A stretch of DNA of 64,000 nt, from assembly GCA_049518415.1 (NCBI GenBank), contig JBEKRX010000006.1, forward strand, positions 49,289-113,288, read 5' to 3'. The notes beneath the pieces were generated by a model, which was not told the DNA's origin, did not search any database, and saw only the letters and a program-made list of their open reading frames with translations. This document shows, one piece after another, positions 7,565 through 16,365 of the stretch. Each line of letters begins with the position of its first letter. Positions within the stretch are counted from its first letter, which is position 1. Made by a program: the position numbers and the translations under genes. This DNA is from CAVQND01 sp049518415. GTDB taxonomy: Bacteria > Verrucomicrobiota > Verrucomicrobiia > Limisphaerales > UBA8199.

Positions 7565-10027
7565 TTAGAGTTCCTGCAGGAGGCGGCGGGGGACGTAAGT
7601 GCGGCCTTTGTTCAGGACGACGCCGACGTTAGCCCCGGATTCGGCCAGCATCGAGCTGGCGCGCTTGACGACCTGGCGGTCCGTCTTCTCGGATTCGACG
7701 ACCATCAGGACCATGTCCATGAACCGGGCCAGGCGGGGCGTCATGCTGATCTGGCTGATGGGCGGCATGTCGAAAATAATGTAGTCGTAATCGCTGGCCT
7801 TGAGCCGGGGCACCAGGTGCTTGAAACGTTTGGGCAGGGCTTGGGGCAGCCTGTCGTTGCCCGTCGCTTCCGTGGCGACGTAAAGGTTGTCCTGGACAAG
7901 GGCGCCGCCCCGCTTGTCGGCCTCCAGGGCGTCATCCAGCCCGCAGGCAAGGTCGCCTTGGTAGAACTGGTGAGCGGCGCCCTGCTGGTTCATTTCCACC
8001 AACAGCACGTTCCCATCCCCGGTTTCCGAGAGAGAGGCGGCCAGGCCGGCGGCGATGGTGGTGACGCCTGCGCCTTCCAAGCAGCTCGTCAACGCCACCA
8101 GTTTGGGTTTGTGGGTGAGGTTCTTGACCTCGAAGAAGGTGATCAGACGGTCGCGCAAGGCTTCGTAGAATGGCCGCATCTTGTGCCTGGGGTCCCAAGG
8201 GGCGATTTCGGTGGAAGAACTGGCAACCAAGGAACCAGGGCGCGAAGGGGGTGAGTTCGCTGAGGCTAATGGCGAGGTCTGGCTGCCGTTTTCCTCTAAA
8301 CCAACCGAAGGCGGCGACGAGGCGGAAGGGGCGCTCGCAACGTCCGGAGGCGCTCCATTGTTTCCATTGCCTGTTTGGGCGGCAGGCGGGACGCCCGCCC
8401 CACTTGCGTTTTGTGGAAGCAGGGGGACCTTCCTTGCGATTCCCAGAAGCCGAGACTTGCCATTGAGGCCCATGCGGGGGATGGAAATATAGAGAGGCAG
8501 GCCGAGCCTGGCCTCGACCTCGATGGGGCGTTTGAGCGACGGGTCGAGATAAAGCTCGATCACAAACGCCAGGGCAAAGGCGGCGCCGATGCTGCCAAAG
8601 AGGAGCAGCGCAATTACCTTCATCAGTTTCGAAGCATCACGTAACGCCGGAGAGGCCGTCTGGATGGGGATGATATTGGAGCTTCTGCCGGCGCCCAACT
8701 GCTCGTCGGCACGGAGTTCGTCCAGGGCCTTCTGGAAATAGTCGTACTGCGCCTGCTGGACTTGCTTGGACAATTCCAGTTCGGTGATGGCCCCTTCGGC
8801 CGCTGTCAAAGAGCCAAATTCCTTGCGGATTCTGTCGAGCTGGTTGGTGAGCACCATAATCTTGCTTTCGAGGCCAGGGACCTTGGCGGCGTCGGCAATC
8901 AGTTCCATGCGCGGGCCGAGGTTGAGGGCAGCCGCCGGCGGGAGGGCAATGCCTCTCGGCTCTTCGACTTTCACCGCCGCCAGAGCCGGGATTTCGTCCT
9001 CGAGCTTTTTCTTGCGCTTTTCGGCCTCGCCAATTTGTTCCGCGACGCCCTTGACCAACCGGTTTTCAGGGGTGAACTGGAGCCGGAGTTCCTGTTCTCG
9101 TCTGCCCAGGCTCTCCAGCAGGCCGCAGACCCTTTTGTATTCGGCCAGCTTTTCAGAAGGCACGGGGGCCGGAGCGTTGGTTGCCGCCGCCGAGTTGGTT
9201 GCGGCGGAGCCGGTGGAAACTCCTGCGAGGGTGGCGGCGGACTCCGAGTTGGTGGGGAAGGCTTTGGCCATAGCGTTGACCTCGGCCTGGCGCTCCGCCA
9301 ACTGGGCATCCGCCTCCAAAATCGCCCCCTGGATTTTGGCCATCTGGTCGGCGTAGGTCTTTTTAGTGTCCTCGAGCGAGAGGATACCGGCCTTTTCTTT
9401 GGCTTTCCGCAGGTCTTCCCGGGTGGCGGAGAGGCGGGAGCGGAGCTCGTCCCTCTGGCGGGTCAGGTACTCGTCGTAGAGGCCGACGGCGCGGTGAATC
9501 TCCGCCTGGCGGTTGAGGTAGGTGTCGATGAGTTGCTTGAGGACGGGCTGGACCACGCCAGCATCCCCGTGCTTGAAGACGACGTGAATCACATCGGTCT
9601 TCTTAGCCACTTCCGGCAACAGGCCCTGCTGGATGGCCATGGTGGCCCGCGTGAGATTGGTCTTGCCGCCAAGCTTGGCCAGCAAGTCCGGCGGCAGGGT
9701 CGCGGCGACTTGTTGCGCCAGGTCGAGGCTGGTCAGGATTTCCACCTCGTTATTGACCACGGTTTCGCCGCCGCGCTCGCTGGGCACTTTGATCTTGTCG
9801 GGCTCATTCGCCGCGCCCTGGGCCGGGGCTTTCGTATCGACGATGTACTTGACAAAGAGCCTGGCCTCCGACTGATAAGGCAGGGGCCAGAAGAAATAGA
9901 GGGCAACGGCGCCGGCGATGCCGGCGGCCGAAATCAGCGCAATTTTCCACTTGTGCCGGAAAACGACGTAGAGGATATCGCCCAGACTCATTCCCGCGGG
10001 CGGAGCGGCTGCTAGTTTCTCATTCAT
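7565..10027 (-). CDS. Wzz/Wzc-like exopolysaccharide polymerisation protein with degenerate ATPase domain
   Basis: The protein has 820 residues. An N-terminal Wzz-type domain has a first membrane helix (about 30-50, KIALISAAGIAGAVALYFF). A long coiled-coil periplasmic region (about 170-460) follows, then a second helix (about 475-500) with the FVIELYLDPSLKRP exit typical of this family. A C-terminal MinD/CapB-like domain starts near 640. In that domain the Walker A position reads EGAGVTT, with no P-loop lysine. Walker A' reads LLVEMNQQG instead of LLID-x-D. A DMPP Walker B remains at 753-756. The C-terminus has no tyrosine cluster. It is therefore probably a chain-length/co-polymerase protein rather than a working BY-kinase. 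A proline-rich segment (about 545-610) includes a GC-rich palindrome. Confidence 0.85.
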   Translation of the reverse strand: MNEKLAAAPPAGMSLGDILYVVFRHKWKIALISAAGIAGAVALYFFWPLPYQSEARLFVKYIVDTKAPAQGAANEPDKIKVPSERGGETVVNNEVEILTSLDLAQQVAATLPPDLLAKLGGKTNLTRATMAIQQGLLPEVAKKTDVIHVVFKHGDAGVVQPVLKQLIDTYLNRQAEIHRAVGLYDEYLTRQRDELRSRLSATREDLRKAKEKAGILSLEDTKKTYADQMAKIQGAILEADAQLAERQAEVNAMAKAFPTNSESAATLAGVSTGSAATNSAAATNAPAPVPSEKLAEYKRVCGLLESLGRREQELRLQFTPENRLVKGVAEQIGEAEKRKKKLEDEIPALAAVKVEEPRGIALPPAAALNLGPRMELIADAAKVPGLESKIMVLTNQLDRIRKEFGSLTAAEGAITELELSKQVQQAQYDYFQKALDELRADEQLGAGRSSNIIPIQTASPALRDASKLMKVIALLLFGSIGAAFALAFVIELYLDPSLKRPIEVEARLGLPLYISIPRMGLNGKSRLLGIARKVPLLPQNASGAGVPPAAQTGNGNNGAPPDVASAPSASSPPSVGLEENGSQTSPLASANSPPSRPGSLVASSSTEIAPWDPRHKMRPFYEALRDRLITFFEVKNLTHKPKLVALTSCLEGAGVTTIAAGLAASLSETGDGNVLLVEMNQQGAAHQFYQGDLACGLDDALEADKRGGALVQDNLYVATEATGNDRLPQALPKRFKHLVPRLKASDYDYIIFDMPPISQISMTPRLARFMDMVLMVVESEKTDRQVVKRASSMLAESGANVGVVLNKGRTYVPRRLLQEL
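8377..8403. repeat. GC-rich palindrome inside coding sequence
   Basis: ggcggg-acg-cccgcc forms a 6-bp stem with a 3-nt loop at 8385-8399. It lies in the variable proline-rich linker of the polymerisation protein. The related word ggcaggcg...cgcctgcc is tandemly repeated in pheT, so both may belong to one REP-like family. Confidence 0.45.
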
Positions 10028-10145
10028 GGCTTGTTTTCGTCATGCGGACGTTGAGACCTTCAAATGTAAGAGCGTTGAAGCGTTGAAGGGGCGGTGATCG
10101 CAAATTGGAGGTCCACCATCGGCCGCCAAGGGATCAGTTAAGCGG

Positions 10146-11231
10146 TCAAGACAGATGGGGATACAGCGCCTGGCCAGCCAGCCGCAGCAGGAGACCGGGC
10201 AGGCAGCGAAACAGGCTGTTGAGCGGGCCCTCGGCGCGGTCCTTGTCCGCAACAAAGGCCTGCTTCGGAAAGTCGTACTTATAATACTCGAGCCGCTCCT
10301 CGCGGGCCCCGAAGCCGAGCTTGAACCGCCGCAAGCCAGCGTCGGCCAGGCTTGTCCGGCCCAGGTGCAAAGTCGCGAACCCGTCGGCGGCATACCGCTT
10401 GATGGCCTCCCACATCAAGAGATTGTTCGGCCGCGCAACTTGAAACTCATAATCTGAGGCTCCAAACTTGTAGAGGGCCTGCCGGCCACTGTGAAAAAAG
10501 ACCGCGGCCGCCACCGGCCTGTCCTGGAGCCGCACGGTCTCGACCACCCCAAGGCCCTGGCCGAGCACGTGGCGGGCGATGTTCTCGAAGAACCGAAACG
10601 GCTGCGGCGGCACCCCGTGCCGCTGGCGTGTCCGGCAGTGGAGGGCGTAAAAGGTCCGCACCGACTCCGGGCGGTTTGTGAATTCGACCTTTAACCCAGC
10701 GGCCTCCGCCTTCCTGACGCCCCGCCGCGCGGCGGCATCGCACCCCTGAAAAAGAGCCTCTGGTCCGCGCTCAAGGTCGATCCGATGGCCGTAAAATGCC
10801 AGGGATGGCGGCGCCTTCAGCCACCCGTAGCTGCTGCTCCGGCACTCGAGATAGCGCCACCTGCGTTGGCGGCCACACTCCAGGGCCGACTCATACAGCA
10901 TCCGTGGCGGGTGGTCTCGGGTGCCGAGCGGAGGGCAGAAGTCGGTAAAGGGAAGCGACACCCCGCGACGGCCGGTCCAGGGGCTGGCGACTTCCATGAG
11001 CGGCAGGAGCTCTTCCAGTTGGCCATCGGCGAAACGGCACAGATAGAAGGGGCGATGCCCGTAGGTATCCTGAAGCACGCGTGCCCAGGCCGCCAGGTGA
11101 AAAAATGAACCGCCAGGATGCGCGGCCACCACCGAATCCCACCCCGGATATTGCAACGGGTCGAGCGTGACCGGTTGCTCGAGCCGGCCCAAAGGCGTCG
11201 TTCGCTGCGTGTTAACCCCCGTGTCGGGCAT
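10146..11231 (-). CDS. FemAB/GNAT-like acyltransferase of exopolysaccharide loci
   Basis: The protein has 361 residues and looks like the FemAB-related, PEP-CTERM/exosortase-associated GNAT family. Features include GGSFFHLAAWARVLQDTYGHRP at the N-terminus, a middle LPFTDFCPPL block, a basic patch AARRGVRKAEAAG, and a C-terminal LHLGRTSLADAGLRRFKLGFGA. Members of this family transfer an acyl or aminoacyl group. In this cluster it might acylate an amino sugar made by the adjacent aminotransferase, but that is inference. It lies 5 bases from the aminotransferase gene and is co-directional with it, so both are probably on one transcript. Confidence 0.78.
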   Translation of the reverse strand: MPDTGVNTQRTTPLGRLEQPVTLDPLQYPGWDSVVAAHPGGSFFHLAAWARVLQDTYGHRPFYLCRFADGQLEELLPLMEVASPWTGRRGVSLPFTDFCPPLGTRDHPPRMLYESALECGRQRRWRYLECRSSSYGWLKAPPSLAFYGHRIDLERGPEALFQGCDAAARRGVRKAEAAGLKVEFTNRPESVRTFYALHCRTRQRHGVPPQPFRFFENIARHVLGQGLGVVETVRLQDRPVAAAVFFHSGRQALYKFGASDYEFQVARPNNLLMWEAIKRYAADGFATLHLGRTSLADAGLRRFKLGFGAREERLEYYKYDFPKQAFVADKDRAEGPLNSLFRCLPGLLLRLAGQALYPHLS

Positions 11232-11235
11232 GGCC

Positions 11236-12366
11236 TTAAGCCACGCATTCCTGCGGTATGCGGCTCTGGACGCAGGCCCTCAATTGCTCAGCCGCGGTGC
11301 GGATTTGGTCGCTGGTCAACTCCGGATACATCGGCAGGGAGAGGAACTGCTCGGCACACCGCTCAGCCACCGGGAACGATCCTTTGCCGTAGCCCAGGCC
11401 GCGGTAGGCCTCCTGCAGGTGAACCGGGATCGGATAATGAATGGCACAGGCGATGCCTTTGGCGGCCATTTCCCGGAGCACCCGGTCGCGGTGTTTCACC
11501 CTGACGGCGTAAATGTGATAGACGTGCTGGCGGTGCGGGGCGACCAAGGGCGTGACAATCTCCTCCGTGTCCCCGAGCAGCTCATCATAGAGCCGGGCAT
11601 GCGCCCTCCGCCTGGAGTTGGCAACATCGAGCAACTTGAGCTTGACCCTGAGGACGGCCCCCTGAATGCCATCCATCCTGGCGTTCCAGCCAATAAGCGA
11701 GTGGAAGTACTTGCGCGCTTGCCCATGATCCCGGAGCACCGTGATCTTCGCGCTCAGTTCCCGATCATTGGTAACGACTGCGCCCGCCTCGCCGAAAGCC
11801 CCCAGGTTCTTGCCCGGATAGAAACTGAAACATCCGGCCACGCCCAGGGTGCCGGCCTTCTTGCCCCTGTAGAGGGCGCCATGGGCCTGGCAGGCATCCT
11901 CGACCACCGGGATGCCGAGCCTGCGGCCAATCTCCAGTATGGCATCCATATCGGCCGTCTGACCGAACAGGTGAACTGGGAGGATGGCTTTGGTCCTGGG
12001 CGTGATAGCCCGTTCAAGCTGGCTGGGATCGAGGGTGTAGGTCCGCTCGTCGCAATCGACAAACACCGGGCGGGCCCCGCAGAAGCTGATCGCCTCGGCC
12101 GTAGCCATGAACGTGTTCGGCACGGTGATGACTTCGTCCCCAGGACCGACGCCCAGGGCCAGCAAGGTCAGCCAAAGGGCGTCCGTGCCGCTGCCGACTC
12201 CGGCAGCAAAGCCGGCGCCGCAATAGGCGGCGAAATCCCGCTCAAAGGCGGCCACGAATGGGCCCCCGGCAAACGCCGCGCTGTCGATGACTTCCGCGAT
12301 GGCGCTGTCGAGTTGCTCACCGATTGGTTGATGGTGTGCCTTGAGATCAAGAAACGGTATGTTCAT
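11236..12366 (-). CDS. DegT/DnrJ/EryC1/StrS sugar aminotransferase (WbpE/WlbC-like)
   Basis: The protein has 376 residues in a PLP fold type I enzyme. The opening MNIPFLDLK is typical of the family and sets the start at 12366; upstream codons in frame overlap the neighbour. Landmarks are GSGTDALWL (58-66, phosphate-binding), VVEDACQAHG (154-163, the PLP-pairing Asp) and SFYPGKNLGAFGEAG (181-195), in which Lys186 should form the Schiff base. It would convert a 3-keto UDP-sugar, made by the dehydrogenase two genes upstream, to the 3-amino sugar with glutamate as donor. It is separated by 4 bases from the acetyltransferase. Confidence 0.92.
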   Translation of the reverse strand: MNIPFLDLKAHHQPIGEQLDSAIAEVIDSAAFAGGPFVAAFERDFAAYCGAGFAAGVGSGTDALWLTLLALGVGPGDEVITVPNTFMATAEAISFCGARPVFVDCDERTYTLDPSQLERAITPRTKAILPVHLFGQTADMDAILEIGRRLGIPVVEDACQAHGALYRGKKAGTLGVAGCFSFYPGKNLGAFGEAGAVVTNDRELSAKITVLRDHGQARKYFHSLIGWNARMDGIQGAVLRVKLKLLDVANSRRRAHARLYDELLGDTEEIVTPLVAPHRQHVYHIYAVRVKHRDRVLREMAAKGIACAIHYPIPVHLQEAYRGLGYGKGSFPVAERCAEQFLSLPMYPELTSDQIRTAAEQLRACVQSRIPQECVA

Positions 12367-12370
12367 AAAC

Positions 12371-12865
12371 CTATTCTCGGGGCAACAGCTTGATGACCCG
12401 GGCGGGATTGCCGGCCACAACGGCCAGGGGTGGAACATCCTTGGTGACCACGCTGCCCGCCCCGACCATGGCCCGCTCCCCCACGGTTATGCCGCAGAGG
12501 AGGATTGCCCCCGAACCGATCGAGGCCCCGCGCTTGACGTAAGTCCGAATGCATTGCCAGTCGGCCTCATTCTGGAGCTGGCCGTTGCCATTCGTCGCGC
12601 GGGGATAACGATCGTTAATAAAAGTGACATTGTGGCCCACGAATACCTCGTCCTCTAAAATGACGCCTTCACAAATAAAAGTGTGGCTCGAGATTTTGCA
12701 GCGGTTGCCGATCTTCGCCCCTTTCTGAATTTCCACGAAAGTTCCAATCTTCACGTCCTCGCCGATCTCGCACCCGTAAAGGTTCGCAAAGCCGTAGAGG
12801 CGAACCCCACGGCCCAGTTTCACGTCCGGGGCGATTTGCTGATAGCACTGAGTCAAGGCAGCCAT
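12371..12865 (-). CDS. Hexapeptide-repeat sugar N-acetyltransferase (WbpD/WlbB-like)
   Basis: The protein has 164 residues and forms a left-handed beta-helix, shown by hexapeptide periodicity: IGEDVKIGTFVEIQKGAKIG, VFVGHNVTF and VGERAMVGAGSVVTKDVPPLAVVAGNPARVIK. The last segment is the classic LbH acetyltransferase C-terminus. I chose the ATG at 12865 (MAALTQ), because the longer frame to 13012 runs through the 3' end of the dehydrogenase gene. It would N-acetylate the C3 amino group of the UDP-sugar with acetyl-CoA. Together with its two neighbours it makes up the standard dehydrogenase/aminotransferase/acetyltransferase trio. Confidence 0.92.
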   Translation of the reverse strand: MAALTQCYQQIAPDVKLGRGVRLYGFANLYGCEIGEDVKIGTFVEIQKGAKIGNRCKISSHTFICEGVILEDEVFVGHNVTFINDRYPRATNGNGQLQNEADWQCIRTYVKRGASIGSGAILLCGITVGERAMVGAGSVVTKDVPPLAVVAGNPARVIKLLPRE

Positions 12866-12884
12866 AAAGCCAGGTTCAGTTTGG

Positions 12885-14030
12885 TCAGGCGGCGACCATG
12901 CTTTGGCGCGGCCGGTTGGCAACGGTCTTCTTGTAGCGCCTGGCCGTGGCGTACTTGGCCCGCCCGTTCCCGTTGCCCCCGCTGGACGCCAAGGCCTGAG
13001 CGAGAGCGCCATCCAGGAATTGAACCGGATTGCCGTCTTGCCTCAGGGAGGCCGAACTGGCCTCCAGAACCTTGACCACTTCCAGCCCCCGCGTCCCGCT
13101 GCTGAGGGGCGTCTGGCCGGTCTGGATGCATTCCAGGAAGTGCTGGCACTCCACCTTCAACGGTTCTTCCTGTTTGATATGGGGAGCGTACATGTCCCCG
13201 TAATGGTAGGCATACTGAAATTCGGCGAAGGTGTCGTAGTGCGGAGGCCTTTCCACCCGCGCATCGAAGATTCTGATCTTCTCCAGCGGCGCAACATCAT
13301 CGTAAACGATCATCCGCTTGCTGCCCACGATGGTCATCTCCCGGATCTTCCTGGGATCAAGCCAACTGCTGTGCACGATGGCGGAGCGGTTCTTCGGAAA
13401 CGACACGTGCATCAAAGTCACATCCTCCACCCCCGGCGTGATGTGAGCGCTGCCGCGACAAGTGACACAGACCGGCGGCTCTCCCATGACATAGAGAATG
13501 ATGGAGAGATCGTGCGGAGCTAGATCCCAGGCCACATTGATGTCCTTCTGATACAACCCCAGGTTGAGACGCCGGGCGGAGATGTAACGAATCTCCCCAA
13601 TGTCGCCCCAGTCCACGATTTCCTTAATCTTCCTGACGGCCTGCGAATACAGGAAGGTGTGGCCGACCATGAGCACCAGCCCCTTCCGGTTGGCGATGTT
13701 GATTAACTCCTCGCACTCGCTTGAGGAGGCGGCCATGGGCTTTTCAATCAGCGTGTGTTTGCCCGCCAAAAGGCTCGCCTTGGCCATCGGGTAGTGCAAG
13801 TTCACGCCGGTGGCTATCGCCACTGCATCCAGGCCGGCCCCGTTGAGCATGTTGCGGAAGTCCCCTTCCCCTTTCACTTCCGGGTACAAGGACGTGAGGT
13901 GCTTGAGCCGCTCCTCACTCAGATCGCACATCGTTTTCAAACTGCAATCCGGGAGCGACCTGAAGTTCCGCACCAGGTTCGGCCCCCAGTACCCACAGCC
14001 TACGACTCCGACTTTGACTTGTTTGGACAT
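12885..14030 (-). CDS. Gfo/Idh/MocA UDP-sugar 3-dehydrogenase (WbpB/WlbA-like)
   Basis: The protein has 381 residues. The Rossmann motif VGVVGCGYWGPNLVRNF at the N-terminus (7-23) and EKP at 96-98 identify the family; CGYWGPN is usual for the WlbA subgroup. It should oxidise C3 of a UDP-N-acetylhexosamine or its uronate with NAD, giving the substrate for the aminotransferase. The C-terminal 45 residues are basic and low in complexity (QALASSGGNGNGRAKYATARRYKK) and extend past the usual end. The gene is followed after 19 bases by the acetyltransferase gene. Confidence 0.92.
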   Translation of the reverse strand: MSKQVKVGVVGCGYWGPNLVRNFRSLPDCSLKTMCDLSEERLKHLTSLYPEVKGEGDFRNMLNGAGLDAVAIATGVNLHYPMAKASLLAGKHTLIEKPMAASSSECEELINIANRKGLVLMVGHTFLYSQAVRKIKEIVDWGDIGEIRYISARRLNLGLYQKDINVAWDLAPHDLSIILYVMGEPPVCVTCRGSAHITPGVEDVTLMHVSFPKNRSAIVHSSWLDPRKIREMTIVGSKRMIVYDDVAPLEKIRIFDARVERPPHYDTFAEFQYAYHYGDMYAPHIKQEEPLKVECQHFLECIQTGQTPLSSGTRGLEVVKVLEASSASLRQDGNPVQFLDGALAQALASSGGNGNGRAKYATARRYKKTVANRPRQSMVAA

Positions 14031-14092
14031 ATAACTCCCTCCTGTTTCAGATTACATCCTAATCTATTCTTGAAGCTTCTGGAAACCTGTTT

Positions 14093-14968
14093 TCATGGCC
14101 GCGGCGGGCAGGACGTATCCGGGGCGATGCCCTGGGCGACCGGAGCGCCGACGGTCCCCCGCCTTCGGCGCGCGTTATAAACCTCGGCGAGCAAGGCTGG
14201 GATCGTTTTTAAGATGATTTTCAGGTCCAGCAGCAGCGATCTGTTTCGCACGTAGCAAAGGTCGAGGTCCATCATTTGCTCGAACGTAGTTCGGTTCTTG
14301 CCATTGACTTGCCACAGCCCGGTCAGGCCCGGCAGCGTCCCGAAGCGGCCCCAATGCCTTGGCTGGTAATGTTCGCACTCGTAAGGCACACAGGGCCGAG
14401 GCCCCACCAAACTCATCTCGCCGCGGAGGACGTTGAGAACCTGGGGCAATTCATCCAAACCGAGGGACCGCAGCCATAACCCCCCCGGAATAAGGCGCGA
14501 GTCGCCCCGCTCGTCCAGTTTTGTCATGGGCCGATCCGAGGTCATCAAATGAGTTAAATGTCCCTGGTGAATGTCGGTGTCGGCGTTGACCACCATGGTT
14601 CGGAATTTGAAGCAGATAAACCGCCTGCCCCGGTAGCCGATGCGTTCCTGCTTGAAAAGGGCTGGCCCCGGGGAGACAACCCTAATCGCCAGCGCAACCA
14701 GGCAGCTCAATGGGAGCACCACGGGCGCAGCCGCCAGGATGCACAGCACATCGAGCACCCGTTTCCATCGCGGAACGCCGTTGTCCCGATACAGGCTATC
14801 CGGCTTGGGAGGGTGATCCTGGCAATTGAGATTCATGCCGGAGGAGGGTGCCTGCAAGCTTAAGAAATGAGATTGGGGGGCCGGGTGCGCCGCCACTCCT
14901 TCAAGCAACGAGGGCCGGTCGAAGAATAACCGAGACGACTCCGGCCTCGGCAGAGAACGGTTAACCAC
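14093..14968 (-). CDS. Priming sugar-1-phosphate transferase (polyprenyl-phosphate glycosylphosphotransferase)
   Basis: The protein has up to 291 residues. A membrane helix (VLDVLCILAAAPVVLPLSCLV) is followed by the bacterial sugar transferase core: FKQERIGYRGRRFICFKFRTM, then DELPQVLNVLRGEMSLVGPRP and LPGLTGLWQVNGKN. All key motifs of the family are there. It lacks the extra N-terminal helices of the full WbaP type, so it is the short form. It starts lipid-linked repeat-unit synthesis. The start is uncertain: the GTG at 14968 has GGGAG upstream, while the ATG at 14836 gives a more usual 247-residue protein. Confidence 0.9.
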   Translation of the reverse strand: MVNRSLPRPESSRLFFDRPSLLEGVAAHPAPQSHFLSLQAPSSGMNLNCQDHPPKPDSLYRDNGVPRWKRVLDVLCILAAAPVVLPLSCLVALAIRVVSPGPALFKQERIGYRGRRFICFKFRTMVVNADTDIHQGHLTHLMTSDRPMTKLDERGDSRLIPGGLWLRSLGLDELPQVLNVLRGEMSLVGPRPCVPYECEHYQPRHWGRFGTLPGLTGLWQVNGKNRTTFEQMMDLDLCYVRNRSLLLDLKIILKTIPALLAEVYNARRRRGTVGAPVAQGIAPDTSCPPRP

Positions 14969-15024
14969 AGAGCTCCCGACCAGCGGTGGTATTTAGGAAG
15001 GATCGAGGGACGCGCCGGTATAAT

Positions 15025-15270
15025 GCTCCGCACTTGCTGGCCTGCCACTGCTTTGCCAACTTTCCTGCCCTGCTCCCCTTAGCCACTTGCGCGGAAAAAC
15101 CCACGGCCCACGACAACTCTCGCGCTGTCCATGCGCAGATCCCGATCTTCACTCCCAGTATATTCACAAATCCCTCCGCCTTGTCTGTCGTGGCCAACTT
15201 GGATTCTCTTGTCGTGCCGCCACACGACACGGATGTACCGGATAACACGACAGCAGGTAATGGATTAACC
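15025..15270. repeat. Duplicated response-regulator 3' flank, copy 1
   Basis: This 246-bp non-coding-looking stretch lies just downstream of the first NarL regulator. It aligns without any gap to 17982-18227 (constant offset 2957). On the minus strand one frame here stays open for 95 codons (15248-14961, GTG start, overlapping the GTG start of the sugar transferase). The same frame in the second copy has stops. It may hold a small gene, an RNA, or a fossil duplicated together with the regulator. Confidence 0.6.
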
Positions 15271-15324
15271 TTGTAGCAACCATCCCCCCCGAAGTCCAGC
15301 GCCGCCGCCCTGCACCCGCCAGCC

Positions 15325-16026
15325 TCAATTCGGCTGCCCCAGCCACATTTGCTGGCCAGCCGCCTCGCTCATATTCCAGCGAATGGCCGCCTGGAGCAAC
15401 TCACCCGCGTCGTTCAAACTCATCTTCTCTTTGATGCGAGCCCGATACGTCTCCACCGTGCTCACGTCAATGTGGAGCTGGCTGGCAATGCGAGCCGTGC
15501 TCCGGCCACTGCCGATGAGCTCAAAAATCTCCAACTCCCGCTCCGACAACCGGTCCACTGGCCCTCCCCGGCCGGCCCGGTCCGGGCGAGCCACCCGGGA
15601 GGCGATCTGCGCTGCCGCTCGCTCACTCCAGTAAATCTCCCCGCCCAAGATCCGCCGCACCGCGTCCAGCACCTTGGTGGCGGCCTCCTGCTTGGAAATG
15701 TAGCCGCTCGCCCCGGCTCGGACGACCCGTTCCGCATAGAGCGATTCGTCGTGGATGGACAGCACCAGGACCAGGGTCTTGGGATGGTGTTCGCGGATGT
15801 CCTTGACCAGTTCCAGCCCGTTCGAGCTTTTCAGTCCCAGATCCACGATGGCCAGGTTTGGTTGCGTGGCGGCGATGGCCGCCAAGGCGCCTTCTCGGTC
15901 CTCGGCCTCACCGCACACCACCAGGTCGCCTTCCCCAGCAATGGTGTGGCGTAATCCCTGACGGACTAACGGATGATCGTCCACCAACAAAACTCGGACC
16001 CGCTTGTTTTGGATTGCCCGTGCCAT
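15325..16026 (-). CDS. NarL/LuxR-type response regulator, paralogue 1
   Basis: The protein has 233 residues. The receiver domain (about 9-125) has the acidic pair DDH at 16-18, phospho-acceptor Asp62 and Lys112 in GYISKQEA. A GerE/LuxR helix-turn-helix follows (about 160-215: LSERELEIFELIGSGRSTARIASQLHIDVSTVETYRARIKEK, in two parts). It binds DNA when phosphorylated. The nearby HisKA_3-type kinase at 19170-21821 is the obvious partner, as NarL regulators pair with that kinase class. It is almost identical to paralogue 3 at 18306-19010 and more distant from paralogue 2. Confidence 0.93.
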   Translation of the reverse strand: MARAIQNKRVRVLLVDDHPLVRQGLRHTIAGEGDLVVCGEAEDREGALAAIAATQPNLAIVDLGLKSSNGLELVKDIREHHPKTLVLVLSIHDESLYAERVVRAGASGYISKQEAATKVLDAVRRILGGEIYWSERAAAQIASRVARPDRAGRGGPVDRLSERELEIFELIGSGRSTARIASQLHIDVSTVETYRARIKEKMSLNDAGELLQAAIRWNMSEAAGQQMWLGQPN

Positions 16027-16365
16027 AAGTTCACGCAGTTCACGAACGACAATTTTTCCCGAAAACCAACAGAACTACACGGGGCCATATTAGAGAAATA
16101 ATCCGAAAGCGCAAGGTTTTTTTTGGGAAATTTGGAGGCGGCCTCGTAAGCGGCGGATCAGCCCTCATAGCGGCAGCGCGCGGGCCCTCCTCCTGTCCCT
16201 CACGAGAACCGAGCGGCACGGCAGCCTGTAGCGGGCCGGCTGACGGCGATAGACCGCCGGGAACGCGCTCAGGCCGCAGGCGGGGAAAGCAGACCGCTAG
16301 CGCCCACGGCGGCAAACCCCACTGGCCATCTTCCTCCGCCTTGGCCTGCGCCTCCCCCTCGAGCG
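16027..16365. other. Intergenic stretch, 339 bp, between regulators
   Basis: I see no gene. It holds a GC-rich segment downstream of paralogue 2 and an AT-rich segment (16060-16130) with a run of eight T on the plus strand and a possible promoter for paralogue 1. Confidence 0.5.
16087..16114 (-). promoter_or_regulatory. Possible sigma-70-type promoter of regulator paralogue 1
   Basis: On the minus strand TTGCGC and TAATAT are separated by 16 bases, about 60 bases before the ATG at 16026. The element lies in the only AT-rich patch of the gap. This is a pattern match only. Confidence 0.35.

Noticed and set aside
8762..10015. 417-codon plus-strand open frame
   Set aside because: Antisense shadow of the Wzc-like gene. 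It is rich in Gly/Val/Arg/Asp with no recognisable motif.
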